DNA of 42,214 bases, from the NCBI GenBank assembly GCA_028281535.1, contig JANQJS010000014.1:1-42214 (forward strand), read 5' to 3'. The notes below the pieces were generated by a model. That model had not been told where the DNA came from, ran no database searches, and worked only from the letters and a program-made list of their open reading frames with translations. How positions within the stretch are numbered: position 1 is the stretch's first letter; each line of letters opens with the position of its first letter. This DNA is from Sedimentisphaerales bacterium (GTDB lineage: Bacteria > Planctomycetota > Phycisphaerae > Sedimentisphaerales > SM23-30). Below, piece after piece: positions 31,888-40,422 of this stretch. The translations under genes were made by a program, and so were the position numbers.

Positions 31888-33006
31888 TTACTGGATCAGA
31901 TTAATAATATGATTTGCTCCGGTTTTGGAGGCATTGTTGATTTCAAAAATAGTATTGTTTCTTAGTTGTTTGATTTTTTCTTTGAATGGTTGTTCTGATG
32001 ATATTAATTCCTGGATGATCGTGGAGATTTTGTTAATGTCTGATGTAGCTATCACTTTGCCAATGGTTTGTCGAATAGATAATTCAAAGGGTTCCATCTC
32101 TAGTTGTTGATAGTGTTTGTTTTTAATTTTAATTGGAACGTCGATAAAGAGAACAGGTCTTTCAGTACCGAAGGCGTATTCAAGTGCGATTCCAGAACAA
32201 TCGCAAATGAGGCAATCTGCGTTTAATATCGAGTCATCGTTTGCGACAGAGAGTTCCAGTGTAAAGTTTTCTTGCTGCCCGAAGGATGTTTTTAAAGACT
32301 CAATCAGTTGTTTTGAACGTCTGACTGTTTCAGGGTGGGGTCTAACAATGACATTGTGATTGTCCTTGAGCAATGTCTGGACCAATTCATGGCCACATGT
32401 TTCTAATACGTTTTGGTCTCCCCAGGAGGGGGCAATTAATATGGTTTTTTGGTTTTGGTATGATGGTTCTCTTTTTTGATATTCTTGCATAATACGGTCC
32501 AGGCGATAGTACCCAGCGTTGATCAATTGTTTGGGCGGGTGCTCTAGCATTTTTTCGCGTTGTCGAATTTCTTTGATTTGATAATCACCGACACAAAGAA
32601 TGGAGTCGTAATGATCGAATGCACCTTCATGATACATCATATGCGTGCTGACCAGTGAGTGGTAGACATAGACATAATGTACAGGTTTGGTGGATCGTTT
32701 TAAGTGATATTGATGTAAGCCCGTTAATGTCATGATAAAGACAGAGCAGTCAATAAATTGCATAACAAAGGCCAAAAATTTATTGATATAGAATGTATGA
32801 ATGTTGGGATTGTTTTTTGTCAGAATGGGGTCGTTGATGTCAGAGGTGATATAAGATATTTTTGCCTGGTAGTCTTGAATGAGTGAGTTAATCATTCCTT
32901 CAAAGTTTGGCCAATAACCTTCATGTTCAGAGTAAAAGACAATGCGTTTATCTTGCTTGGGAGTTTTGTATAGAAAACGATAGATATGTTTTAGTTCTTT
33001 GAGCAT
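31888..33006 (-). CDS. CDP-glycerol glycerophosphotransferase-family enzyme, predicted phosphonate-to-glycan transferase
   Basis: A 372-residue protein of the TagF/TagB-type CDP-glycerol glycerophosphotransferase family (GT-B-like fold). Recognisable segments are 'HYVYVYHSLVSTHMMYHEGAFDHYDSILCVG', 'TILIAPSWGDQN', 'VIVRPHPETVRRS', the family's phosphate-binding H-P-x-x region, and 'ADCLICDCSGIALEYAFGTERPVLFID', the nucleotide-binding D-x-S-x-x-x-x-E motif. Classical members transfer glycerol phosphate from CDP-glycerol to teichoic acid. Here the genes upstream make and activate a phosphonate, and no CDP-glycerol pathway is visible, so the donor is more likely CMP-2-hydroxyethylphosphonate and the acceptor a surface glycan. 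AAAGGTG lies 9 bases before the ATG. The start overlaps the end of the reductase gene by 16 bases, so translation is coupled. Confidence 0.8.
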   Translation of the reverse strand: MLKELKHIYRFLYKTPKQDKRIVFYSEHEGYWPNFEGMINSLIQDYQAKISYITSDINDPILTKNNPNIHTFYINKFLAFVMQFIDCSVFIMTLTGLHQYHLKRSTKPVHYVYVYHSLVSTHMMYHEGAFDHYDSILCVGDYQIKEIRQREKMLEHPPKQLINAGYYRLDRIMQEYQKREPSYQNQKTILIAPSWGDQNVLETCGHELVQTLLKDNHNVIVRPHPETVRRSKQLIESLKTSFGQQENFTLELSVANDDSILNADCLICDCSGIALEYAFGTERPVLFIDVPIKIKNKHYQQLEMEPFELSIRQTIGKVIATSDINKISTIIQELISSEQPFKEKIKQLRNNTIFEINNASKTGANHIINLIQ

Positions 33007-34145
33007 AATGGCTGGGCACCTTTCAACATCTGTCTTAAATCGTTTTCTGTTACTTTCTTCGGATTATTTTTGACGCGATGAGGGCTTAAGCCATTTTTGA
33101 TCAGAAGATCAATGCCCTTGTGATCGATACCAAAATCACTTAGATACTGTTTTAAAACAATTTGTTTCATGAGGTCCTGAATGATTGCTTGTGCTTCTTT
33201 TGCGTTTGATGCATGCATACATTGATGAAGCTCTATCTGAATATTTTGAGCGAATTCTAATCCGCGAGGATCCTGGCAATTGCTATCATTCAACGCCGCA
33301 TTGAAGGTGATAAAATGAATTAACCCTAGCGCTACGGCATGCCCATGTGCGATGTTAAAATAACTAGTCATAGGATAGGATAATGCGTGTGACGCGGTTG
33401 TTTGTGCGATATTGATGGCCTTGCCGGCTAAGTGGCTTGCCCGAAGCATCATTTCTCGGTGTTCAGTATTGGGTTGATTTACCGCAGGTGCTAGATGTTT
33501 TAAAATCATCTGGATCGCTTCTTTGCTATAGTTGCGAGATTCATCAGTTGAATTCACAGACCAAAATGATTCGATGGCCTGACAGAGTGCGTCCATTCCA
33601 GTTGATGCGGTAATGTATTTTGGTAGCGACATGGTTAATTCCGCATCCAGAATAACCTGGTCTGCCAGCATACTAGCGTGTGCTAAAGAATATTTTGTTT
33701 TATCTATATAGATTACAGAAAAATGAGTGGCTTCACTTCCTGTGCCTGCGGTTGTCGGAATTAATGTTAAGGGGATGGTTCGCTCAGTTAATTTGCTATT
33801 ACCTGTGATGTATGATTCGCTTTGATTTGTCTGCGATGCCAGAATGGCCGTGGCTTTTGCCAGGTCCATGGCTGATCCACCACCAATTCCAATAATGTAA
33901 TCACATTGATTATTTTGGAAAGCATTAAGAGCGTTATCTAAATCGTGACTGTTTGGGTTGTTTTGAAAATCATGATAGTGAATTGTGTGATAGGGTTTCA
34001 GGATAGATTCGAGTTTTCTCTTGCCACCACATAGAGTGAAAGAAGAATTGCATGTTACTAAAAAAAGATTCGTGGGTTGCAATTGTTTTAAATGGTCGGT
34101 AAGTTTTTCGATCGCCATTATGCCTGAGACTATTTTTTGTTGCAT
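32991..34145 (-). CDS. Iron-containing alcohol dehydrogenase, predicted phosphonoacetaldehyde reductase
   Basis: A 384-residue group III (iron-type) alcohol dehydrogenase. 'IGIGGGSAMDLAKA' (85-98) is the NAD(P)-binding GGGSxxD motif and 'PTTAGTGSEAT' follows. Metal ligands expected for the family are D185, then His four residues on, and two downstream His. Here D185, H253 and H267 are present, but the second position is Gln (Q189 in 'GMDALCQAIESFW'). From memory, related phosphonoacetaldehyde reductases of the PhpC type share this 'QAIESFWS' variation, so it may be a subfamily trait. In this operon, directly after phosphonopyruvate decarboxylase (TAATG overlap), the likely reaction is phosphonoacetaldehyde to 2-hydroxyethylphosphonate. 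No aminotransferase for aminoethylphosphonate is visible nearby. Confidence 0.82.
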   Translation of the reverse strand: MQQKIVSGIMAIEKLTDHLKQLQPTNLFLVTCNSSFTLCGGKRKLESILKPYHTIHYHDFQNNPNSHDLDNALNAFQNNQCDYIIGIGGGSAMDLAKATAILASQTNQSESYITGNSKLTERTIPLTLIPTTAGTGSEATHFSVIYIDKTKYSLAHASMLADQVILDAELTMSLPKYITASTGMDALCQAIESFWSVNSTDESRNYSKEAIQMILKHLAPAVNQPNTEHREMMLRASHLAGKAINIAQTTASHALSYPMTSYFNIAHGHAVALGLIHFITFNAALNDSNCQDPRGLEFAQNIQIELHQCMHASNAKEAQAIIQDLMKQIVLKQYLSDFGIDHKGIDLLIKNGLSPHRVKNNPKKVTENDLRQMLKGAQPLCSKN

Positions 34146-35281
34146 TAGACTGTCCTGAGAAAACTGACGAATTCATTTTTATTTTCAAGAGGGCTGCTGG
34201 TTGGTCGACCAAGATCTTTGCGAGCACCTTTTTCTGATTTTATTTCCAGCAAGGAGGGGCCATTCGTTTCTTTGCAACGATTAAAGCTTTGTTGGATTTC
34301 GTTAAGAGTTTCTGCCGTGGCAGTAAATTTATAGCCACAAGCTTGGGCAATTTTTGGGATATCGATTGAAAATCCTGCGGTCGATTGTCCCCCAACCGAA
34401 TCGTGAGCCCCATTATTGATTACGACATGAATTAGATTTGTCGTAAGGTGTGACCCAATGGTTGCCATGGATCCCATGTGCATGATCAGTGCACCGTCGC
34501 CATCAATGCAGATAATTTTCTTTTTAGATTGTCCTACTGCCAGGCCCATGGCAATCTGGCTGGCATGGCCCATGGATCCGACAGTTAAAAAGTCATTCTG
34601 ATGACCTTGGTGGTTATTTGCCCGACATTCGAATAGTTCTCTAGAGGTTTTTCCTGTTGTGGATACAATCATATGTTCTGGGTCTGTTATATCAACAATG
34701 GTTTTAATAATCTCTTCTCGTTTTAATAAACCAGGCTGCTCTTTTTGCGTTGAGTTTTGTAAGCGATATTTTTCAAAGGTGTTTTTTTCTATAACAATTG
34801 CATAGGGTTGCTGTTTAGATGTTGCTTGCTGAATAGCTTGTTGGACCGTTTCATTAGCAGCTGAAATGTCTTGAGGCAGAATGGCAAACGGGATATCCAT
34901 TAAGTCGAGCAATTCGTTATTTATTTTTCCCTGCTTGATATGTTGTGGTTCATCATGTTGGCTGGGTTGGCCACGCCATCCGATGAGTAAAATCATTGGG
35001 ATAGAATAGACTTCTTTGTGAGTTAGTGACGCCAGTGGATTTAGTGCATTACCTTGGCCTGAATTCTGCATATAAACAAGCGGCACCTCACCTGTTGCTA
35101 AATGGACACCTGTGGCCAGAGCTACGGCTGCCCCTTCGTTGGCTGTTATAATATGCTGCTGGGGTTCGGTATGGTCGGTGATATAGGCCAGAATATCCTG
35201 GAGTAATGAATCTGGTACGCCGCAAAAAAAATGAATTCCCGCCTCTTTGAGACAATGATAAAACGCTTGGCAATCAATCAT
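34145..35281 (-). CDS. aepY: Phosphonopyruvate decarboxylase
   Basis: A 378-residue thiamine-diphosphate enzyme of normal length for the family. The catalytic-glutamate segment is 'ITANEGAAVALATGVHLATG' (E49), followed by 'YMQNSGQGNALNPLASL', a hallmark of phosphonopyruvate/sulfopyruvate decarboxylases. The TPP-binding motif starts at G261-D-G and runs through 'GSMATIG..LTTNLIHVVINNGAHDSVGGQ', which is specific for phosphonopyruvate decarboxylases. It converts phosphonopyruvate to phosphonoacetaldehyde, the irreversible step that pulls the PEP mutase equilibrium forward. Its start lies 13 bases after the PEP mutase stop and its stop overlaps the reductase start (TAATG), so the three genes form one tightly coupled unit. 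Confidence 0.95.
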   Translation of the reverse strand: MIDCQAFYHCLKEAGIHFFCGVPDSLLQDILAYITDHTEPQQHIITANEGAAVALATGVHLATGEVPLVYMQNSGQGNALNPLASLTHKEVYSIPMILLIGWRGQPSQHDEPQHIKQGKINNELLDLMDIPFAILPQDISAANETVQQAIQQATSKQQPYAIVIEKNTFEKYRLQNSTQKEQPGLLKREEIIKTIVDITDPEHMIVSTTGKTSRELFECRANNHQGHQNDFLTVGSMGHASQIAMGLAVGQSKKKIICIDGDGALIMHMGSMATIGSHLTTNLIHVVINNGAHDSVGGQSTAGFSIDIPKIAQACGYKFTATAETLNEIQQSFNRCKETNGPSLLEIKSEKGARKDLGRPTSSPLENKNEFVSFLRTV

Positions 35282-35294
35282 TGTTTCTCACAAG

Positions 35295-36635
35295 TTATAT
35301 TTTAATTTCAGAGGGATTATGACTTTGACTTGCTGACCAATCATTTGGAATCAGATTTAGAATTTTCTTAACAGAGATGTAATGACTGGATGCTTCAAAA
35401 GATCGTTCATGTTTCAGAATCGAGCTGGCAACTTTGACCATGGCCGGATAGGCACTTCGGATCAAATGATTTGCATAAATCACAATATTGGCACCCGCGT
35501 CGATGAGTTCATCTTCTGAGATATGATTGTAGGTGGTTGGAACCACTACTAAGGGGACTTTTTTATCAAAGTAATTATAGGCATGGCAGAACTCTAACAC
35601 TTCGGTAGAATCCTGTGAGCGACTGTGAATCATGATGCCATGAGCACCCGCTTTGATATAAGCTTTTGCTCTTCTGATAGCATCTTTCATACCTTTTTCC
35701 AAGATTAAGCTTTCGATACGTGCAATGATCATAAAGTCATCGGTCACTAGTGCATCGCGGCCTTGTTGGATTTTCTGTGTGAAGTTTTCAATGGTATCTT
35801 GTACTTGATGAACTTCAACGCCATAGAGTGAATTGCGTTTCAGCCCGATTTTATCTTCAATAACGACTGCGGAGACACCTAGTCGCTCAAGTGTTCGGAC
35901 CATAAAGACAAAATGTTCAACAATACCGCCACTATCACCATCAAAAATAATAGGTTTGGTGGTGACTTCAAGAATTTCATTAAGCGTATTGAGCCGTGAT
36001 GTGAGATCAACACATTCGATATCTGGCTTGCCTTTTGCTGTTGAATCGGTCAGGCTACTCAACCAGATGGCGTCAAATTCTTTGGTTTTATAGTTGGTTT
36101 CGACCTTGGTGTTTTCAACGATCAGGCCTGTTAATCCATTGTGAGCCTCCAGAGCTCGTACAATTGGTTTATTGTCTAATAATCGCTTGAAATGTTTCAT
36201 GCGAATTTGAGGGGTAGTACCGATTTCTTTTAAAGCACGATTCAGATCTGATGAGCAGATATCTTTGGTGTAAGGTATTTCAATTAACTCGCCGCCCCAT
36301 TCTTTGAGCACTTCAATAACCTGCTGTCGTGTATTTTGTTGTACACCACTGGTCCAGTCATCGCCATGGACGACATAATCAGGCTTAATAAGTTGGAGGT
36401 TTTCGGTATAATCCAGCGTGTGTTGTGGAATGACTTTTTCGACCCCTTTGATATTTTCCACAACGGTTTTACGTTGCTCATAGGTTAAATAAGGGATGCG
36501 CTTGTAGCTGGCAATGGCTTTGTCGGTCAATAGCCCTAAAATGACATCGCCATAGCTTTTTGCGTGTTGGATGATATTCAAATGACCTGGATGGACCAGA
36601 TCTGCACTCATGGCAACATAAACGATTTTATTCAT
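35295..36635 (-). CDS. pepM: Cytidylyltransferase-phosphoenolpyruvate mutase fusion
   Basis: A 446-residue two-domain enzyme. Residues ~1-135 form a nucleotidyltransferase of the glycerol-3-phosphate cytidylyltransferase type, with the H-x-G-H motif 'HPGH' at 15-18 and 'GDDW' and 'SSDLNR' downstream. Residues ~145-446 are a phosphoenolpyruvate mutase of the isocitrate-lyase/PEP-mutase superfamily, identified by '[12 protein letters not shown]' (E260-D-K...N268-S269), the diagnostic EDKxxxxxNS motif, plus 'GDSGG' (233-237). The mutase forms the C-P bond (PEP to phosphonopyruvate), the entry step of almost all phosphonate pathways. The fused domain probably activates the end product with CTP, giving a CMP-phosphonate for glycan transfer. 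It follows the small 'YMDPGTGS' protein by 18 bases. Confidence 0.95.
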   Translation of the reverse strand: MNKIVYVAMSADLVHPGHLNIIQHAKSYGDVILGLLTDKAIASYKRIPYLTYEQRKTVVENIKGVEKVIPQHTLDYTENLQLIKPDYVVHGDDWTSGVQQNTRQQVIEVLKEWGGELIEIPYTKDICSSDLNRALKEIGTTPQIRMKHFKRLLDNKPIVRALEAHNGLTGLIVENTKVETNYKTKEFDAIWLSSLTDSTAKGKPDIECVDLTSRLNTLNEILEVTTKPIIFDGDSGGIVEHFVFMVRTLERLGVSAVVIEDKIGLKRNSLYGVEVHQVQDTIENFTQKIQQGRDALVTDDFMIIARIESLILEKGMKDAIRRAKAYIKAGAHGIMIHSRSQDSTEVLEFCHAYNYFDKKVPLVVVPTTYNHISEDELIDAGANIVIYANHLIRSAYPAMVKVASSILKHERSFEASSHYISVKKILNLIPNDWSASQSHNPSEIKI

Positions 36636-36653
36636 TTTGGGGCCTACATCTTT

Positions 36654-36890
36654 TTATGAGGGAGTATTACTATTTTCTTTGCCTTTGAATAGGCGTCCAA
36701 TGGTCAACTTTATATTAGTCCAGCACATTTTAATAAAAACACCGATTCCGACTAATCCTGCCAGTAGAGCTTGCATCACAAAACTGCCAGTTCCTGGATC
36801 CATATATGCTTTGGCTTCGTTGGTCAGACAAAGTATAAAAAGTCCTGCAATACAAAAAATATTCATAATGATTTTTGTCTCGCGTTTCAT
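36654..36890 (-). CDS. Small exported membrane protein with YMDPGTGS motif
   Basis: A 78-residue protein. ATG at 36890 is chosen over 36929 because GGGAG lies 7-11 bases upstream. The N-terminus looks like a signal peptide ('IIMNIFCIAGLFILCLTNEAKA'), followed directly by 'YMDPGTGSFVMQALLAGLVGIGVFIK', a motif plus membrane helix, and a short basic tail. Similar 'Y-I/M-D-P-G-T-G-S' mini-proteins are common beside surface-polysaccharide and membrane-transferase genes, but their role is not known to me. Being first gene of the phosphonate operon suggests a part in assembling or localising the transferases. Confidence 0.7.
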   Translation of the reverse strand: MKRETKIIMNIFCIAGLFILCLTNEAKAYMDPGTGSFVMQALLAGLVGIGVFIKMCWTNIKLTIGRLFKGKENSNTPS

Positions 36891-36914
36891 CTGGATACTC
36901 CCATTAAAATAAAG

Positions 36915-36989
36915 GTGTCTATTGTTCAAGTATAAAGCGTTTATTTTTTATTAATAAACAATATGGGTCTATTCACATATAGTGTCTAT
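36915..36989. promoter_or_regulatory. Regulatory region upstream of the phosphonate operon
   Basis: GTGTCTAT occurs at 36915-36922 and 36982-36989, with GGTCTAT between them at 36966-36972. On the minus strand a TATACT -10-like box is present, but its -35 is poor. Inverted repeats TATTGTT/AACAATA (36920-36926 with 36957-36963) and GTTTATT-type/AATAAAC (36939-36945 with 36953-36959) overlap. The cluster suggests a controlled promoter in front of the small membrane protein and pepM; the exact promoter is uncertain. The rest of the 182-base gap up to 37072 holds no gene. Confidence 0.4.
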
Positions 36990-37072
36990 CGGTTGTGTCA
37001 CGAAAAATTATCCAGGTTTTTTTAGTAGAAGATTTGGTATTAAGAAGTTGTTGTTCTAAATATTATAGGACG

Positions 37073-38683
37073 TTATTGGATTTGCCTAAATAAGGAGACA
37101 TATTCCATTGAAGCAAGGCCATTACTGTTTTCATCTAGATATTCGGACACATCAACAAAGTTGTAAGGTTCTGTTTTTGATGAAAAATAACTTCTATCTT
37201 CTAATATATCTAAATCGGTTTGGAAATAGTGGTTTAATATGATTCTGAAAGTATTCACAGGTGTAATGCTCGGACTTATGGTTTGTGTATCAAAGTCGGG
37301 CAAGTAAAAAGCACTTAAAATAGCCATGCGTTCATAGTAGGTCATTTTGTCTGGGTTGTTCCATTTTAGAAAAGAACTTGGGCCATGATCACTTTGAATT
37401 ACAATAATTGGTGGGGTTTTTGAGTTTTCAAGCAAACAGTTCACTATTTCAATAATTTGTGAATTAACAAATTTGACCTGATGAATGTATCCTTTGATAT
37501 ATTTTTGGCGTTCTTCTGAATTTGTGTCTAAATTCGCATAACCTCTTTCAAAGATTTTTCGTTCGTTACCATATTGGTCAAAATGGAAGGGGGCATGCGG
37601 GATGGATAGATGCGCAAAAGTAATATGTGGTCCATTGTCAAGATTCGGTATTTCTTTGAGTTGAGAGATGGTATGAGCAATAACTTTATATCGCCGATCA
37701 GGCATATCAAACATAAATTTCAGAGATGGTAATGGCGTGCGCTCAAGGAGAACATTCTGAAAGTCGTCGGGCACCCATGAAGGTGAGAAGTAGTAATCGG
37801 CATTGTGTATTTCCGTTGGATAATACCCTGTAGCAAATGAAATGGTTTTATAGTTGTGTTGCGTTAAGAATTCAAAAAGAAGATTCTTTTTAATCATCTG
37901 ATTTAATGGCAGCACGTAGTTTGTATTTGTACCTAGCTGGTCGGCGAGAGTAGAAAGATAAGTCATGTTTAGCGAGCTGCTAACAGACAAACATGTCTGA
38001 GTATAATTACTGCGACTGTCGCGAGCAATATAGAATCCCTTTTCTTCCAATAAACTCAGAAAAGGTGTATTGTCAAAATTGTAATATTTTTTTAATACAT
38101 CGTCTCGTGCATATGCATCAAATATTAAATAATAAATATCTGGCATGGGACTGTCTGCTGATTGCTTTGGTTCTATTGAAGGTATGCTTTTAGCCTGAGG
38201 TGAATAATGCCATTCGTAAAGCTCGTGATTTTTGTATGCATATAAGCCGATCTTACTAATGGATATAAAAATGAGTAAACTGGGAATGATCGTTAGGATC
38301 GCTTTTGTTTTATTAAAATCTCGATTTGTACGAAAGAAAAATAGTAATAACAAAATTACAAATCCAACCCAAAGATTCAAAAGAATGATATCCATATAAA
38401 TTAAGTTTTCTTCGGAAATGCTCGTTTGAAAAGTTTGGTAAAAATGGCCATAGGATGTGAAGGTTGCTATGATAATTGAACTCATAACAGTTGCTTTGTT
38501 GAAGCATTTAAATATGAATCTTAAAAGTAATATTAAACAGAGGGTAATACAAACAGCAAATAAAATAGGGCCGACCATTCTGCTGGATTCCATGCTGCGT
38601 ATGTTGTGAGAGTAGAGAAAAATGATGGGAAATACTGCAAACAGAAACGGATGAATATTCCACATTATATTTTTACGTACCAT
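37073..38683 (-). CDS. Membrane-bound sulfatase/alkaline-phosphatase-fold protein (copy 2)
   Basis: A 536-residue paralogue of the protein at 30320-31876, with the same order of membrane helices (~10-165) and periplasmic catalytic domain. Shared landmarks are 'DIYYLIFDAYARDDVL', 'NFDNTPFLSLLEEKGFYIA', 'SNYTQTCLSVSSSLNM', 'HLSIPHAPF' and 'IVIQSDHGPSS'. In the last of these the first copy has GDHG and this one SDHG, but the Asp-His pair is kept. The conserved SNYTxTxLSxxSS segment holds the likely nucleophile. ATG at 38683 is chosen over a TTG nine bases upstream because AAGGA sits about 10 bases ahead of it. It is transcribed in the same direction as the phosphonate operon and precedes it by 182 bases. 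Substrate is unknown. Confidence 0.75.
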   Translation of the reverse strand: MVRKNIMWNIHPFLFAVFPIIFLYSHNIRSMESSRMVGPILFAVCITLCLILLLRFIFKCFNKATVMSSIIIATFTSYGHFYQTFQTSISEENLIYMDIILLNLWVGFVILLLLFFFRTNRDFNKTKAILTIIPSLLIFISISKIGLYAYKNHELYEWHYSPQAKSIPSIEPKQSADSPMPDIYYLIFDAYARDDVLKKYYNFDNTPFLSLLEEKGFYIARDSRSNYTQTCLSVSSSLNMTYLSTLADQLGTNTNYVLPLNQMIKKNLLFEFLTQHNYKTISFATGYYPTEIHNADYYFSPSWVPDDFQNVLLERTPLPSLKFMFDMPDRRYKVIAHTISQLKEIPNLDNGPHITFAHLSIPHAPFHFDQYGNERKIFERGYANLDTNSEERQKYIKGYIHQVKFVNSQIIEIVNCLLENSKTPPIIVIQSDHGPSSFLKWNNPDKMTYYERMAILSAFYLPDFDTQTISPSITPVNTFRIILNHYFQTDLDILEDRSYFSSKTEPYNFVDVSEYLDENSNGLASMEYVSLFRQIQ

Positions 38684-38982
38684 ATGCCTCAATTCCTTCT
38701 AATATTTGTCAATCGATTTGTCAGTCCCCCCCAAAAAAATTGAATATGAGAATCATCGGATAAAATATTGTGCAAGATAAATTATATTTTCTTTTTATAT
38801 ATGTTTTTTATTTGATAGATAGATTTTCTATAGATATTTCGGATAATATATTGAAGCCAAATTCAAGACATTAAATCCCATATTCCGATAGTTAAGTGGA
38901 AGTATAACTGTTCGTTTCTAAATGATTTAAGGTAGAAATTAATACCTCATTAAGTCAAATATGTTCATAAGGACTTTTGCTT
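38684..38982. other. Divergent intergenic region, very AT-rich
   Basis: Separates the minus-strand sulfatase-fold gene from the plus-strand MBOAT gene. A CCCCCC tract with adjacent A-run lies near 38727-38738 and a small inverted repeat AGGTA/TACCT at 38930-38934 and 38943-38947. TTGATA (38812-38817) is a possible -35 for the MBOAT transcript, but no convincing -10 follows. No gene or RNA seen. Confidence 0.45.
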
Positions 38983-40413
38983 GTGCAATTTAACTCGTTT
39001 ATATTTTTTGTCTTTGCTGCTTTGTTTTTTCTCGGCTGGACACAATTTAAAAAGCGTAATCAGTCACGTTGGATTTATCTGACCTTTGCATCCTTTCTCT
39101 TTTACGGGTGGTGGGATTGGCGATTTTTATTTCTTATCATTGGTAGTGGTTTGATCGATTTTCTTGCAGGATTGGGAATCGTTCGTTTTTCAAAATATCG
39201 TAAGATCTTTTTAGTGCTATCTATTTTGGGAAATGTCGGGTCGCTTGCGATATTTAAATATCTGGATTTCTTTATCGAGAGTGTTGCCGAATTATTAGGA
39301 CTGTTTGGCTTAGGGGCCTCCGTTCATACGCTGGGAATTATTTTACCAGTGGGTATTAGTTTTTATACCTTTCAGTCGATGAGTTATACGATCGATATCT
39401 ATCGTGGCCAGATGAAACCAACGCCACATATTTTTCATTTTTTTGCTTATCTGTCGATGTTCCCACAACTGGTGGCAGGACCGATTGTTCGTGCGAAAGA
39501 TTTACTGCCGCAGTTAGAAAAAAACATCAAAGTTGATGAACAGCAGCGTTGGGATGGATTTCAGCTAATTGTTCATGGTTTTTTTAAGAAGGTTGTGATC
39601 GCAGATAATTTGGCTCCGATTGTCAACAAGGCCTTTGAGATGTCTACAGTATATCCTTCGACGACATTCTGGTGGATCATCATGGCAATGTTTGCGTTTC
39701 AGATTTATTGTGATTTTAGTGGCTACAGCGATATTGCTCGTGGGCTTGGTCGATGGATGGGGTTTGATTTTGGTGTGAATTTTAATCATCCATATACTTC
39801 TTCCAGTTTTCGCGAATTCTGGTCACGCTGGCATATTTCCCTGTCGAGTTGGTTTAGGGATTATGTCTATATTCCTCTGGGCGGCAGCCGCGAGGGACGA
39901 TTTGCTATGTATAAAAATTTATGGCTTACGCTGTTAATTTCAGGTCTTTGGCATGGTGCAGCATTTACCTTTATTGCATGGGCCCTGTGTCATTGCATAT
40001 ATTTGACGATCGAAAAACTCACGGATTGGCCACGACATATTAAAAAGATACCTGGTGGTAAGCTGGTTGCCACACTCATCGTATTTATGTGTGCAACCAT
40101 TGCCTGGGTTTTCTTTCGAGCACAGTCTTTTGAGCAGGCAGGCACTATTCTATTAACGATGTTTCGTCCGGAAAATCTTGCCTATAGCCAGTTTGGCCAC
40201 CTGATAGGTTATAGTGGGTTATTTATTTTTATGATCATCATTTTTCGCGAAGTTTATGTCTATCTGTTTTCCCAAAAGCCGTTCTTATGGGCACGCTTTA
40301 ATTTTGGTCGCCTCTTGGATACGCCTGTTCGAATGGCAGCGATGGTCATGCTCATTGTATTAAGTTTATCGATGCATGGTCCTGGTAATCAATTTGTCTA
40401 CTTTCAATTTTAG
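38983..40413 (+). CDS. MBOAT-family O-acyltransferase (AlgI-like)
   Basis: A 476-residue polytopic membrane protein of the MBOAT family, AlgI-like branch, which moves acyl (usually acetyl) groups across the membrane for O-acylation of extracytoplasmic polysaccharides. Start at GTG 38983 fits AAGGA at 38969-38973 and the usual 'M-x-F-N-S' opening ('QFNSFIFFVFAALFFLGW'); the TTG at 38977 is too close to the ribosome-binding site. Family landmarks are 'LPVGISFYTFQSMSYTID', 'FPQLVAGPIVRAKDLLPQL', 'FWSRWHISLSSWFRDYVYIPLGG' and the catalytic histidine in 'SGLWHGAAF' (H324). About ten membrane helices. It forms a pair with the SGNH-like gene nine bases downstream. Probably it modifies a surface glycan; the acyl donor and acceptor are unknown. 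Confidence 0.92.
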   Translation: MQFNSFIFFVFAALFFLGWTQFKKRNQSRWIYLTFASFLFYGWWDWRFLFLIIGSGLIDFLAGLGIVRFSKYRKIFLVLSILGNVGSLAIFKYLDFFIESVAELLGLFGLGASVHTLGIILPVGISFYTFQSMSYTIDIYRGQMKPTPHIFHFFAYLSMFPQLVAGPIVRAKDLLPQLEKNIKVDEQQRWDGFQLIVHGFFKKVVIADNLAPIVNKAFEMSTVYPSTTFWWIIMAMFAFQIYCDFSGYSDIARGLGRWMGFDFGVNFNHPYTSSSFREFWSRWHISLSSWFRDYVYIPLGGSREGRFAMYKNLWLTLLISGLWHGAAFTFIAWALCHCIYLTIEKLTDWPRHIKKIPGGKLVATLIVFMCATIAWVFFRAQSFEQAGTILLTMFRPENLAYSQFGHLIGYSGLFIFMIIIFREVYVYLFSQKPFLWARFNFGRLLDTPVRMAAMVMLIVLSLSMHGPGNQFVYFQF

Positions 40414-40422
40414 AAAGAACCC

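Noticed and set aside
31888-33006. Considered as evidence for teichoic acid synthesis
   Set aside because: No CDP-glycerol pathway or other teichoic acid genes are visible and the organism appears diderm; the phosphonate context is the better explanation.
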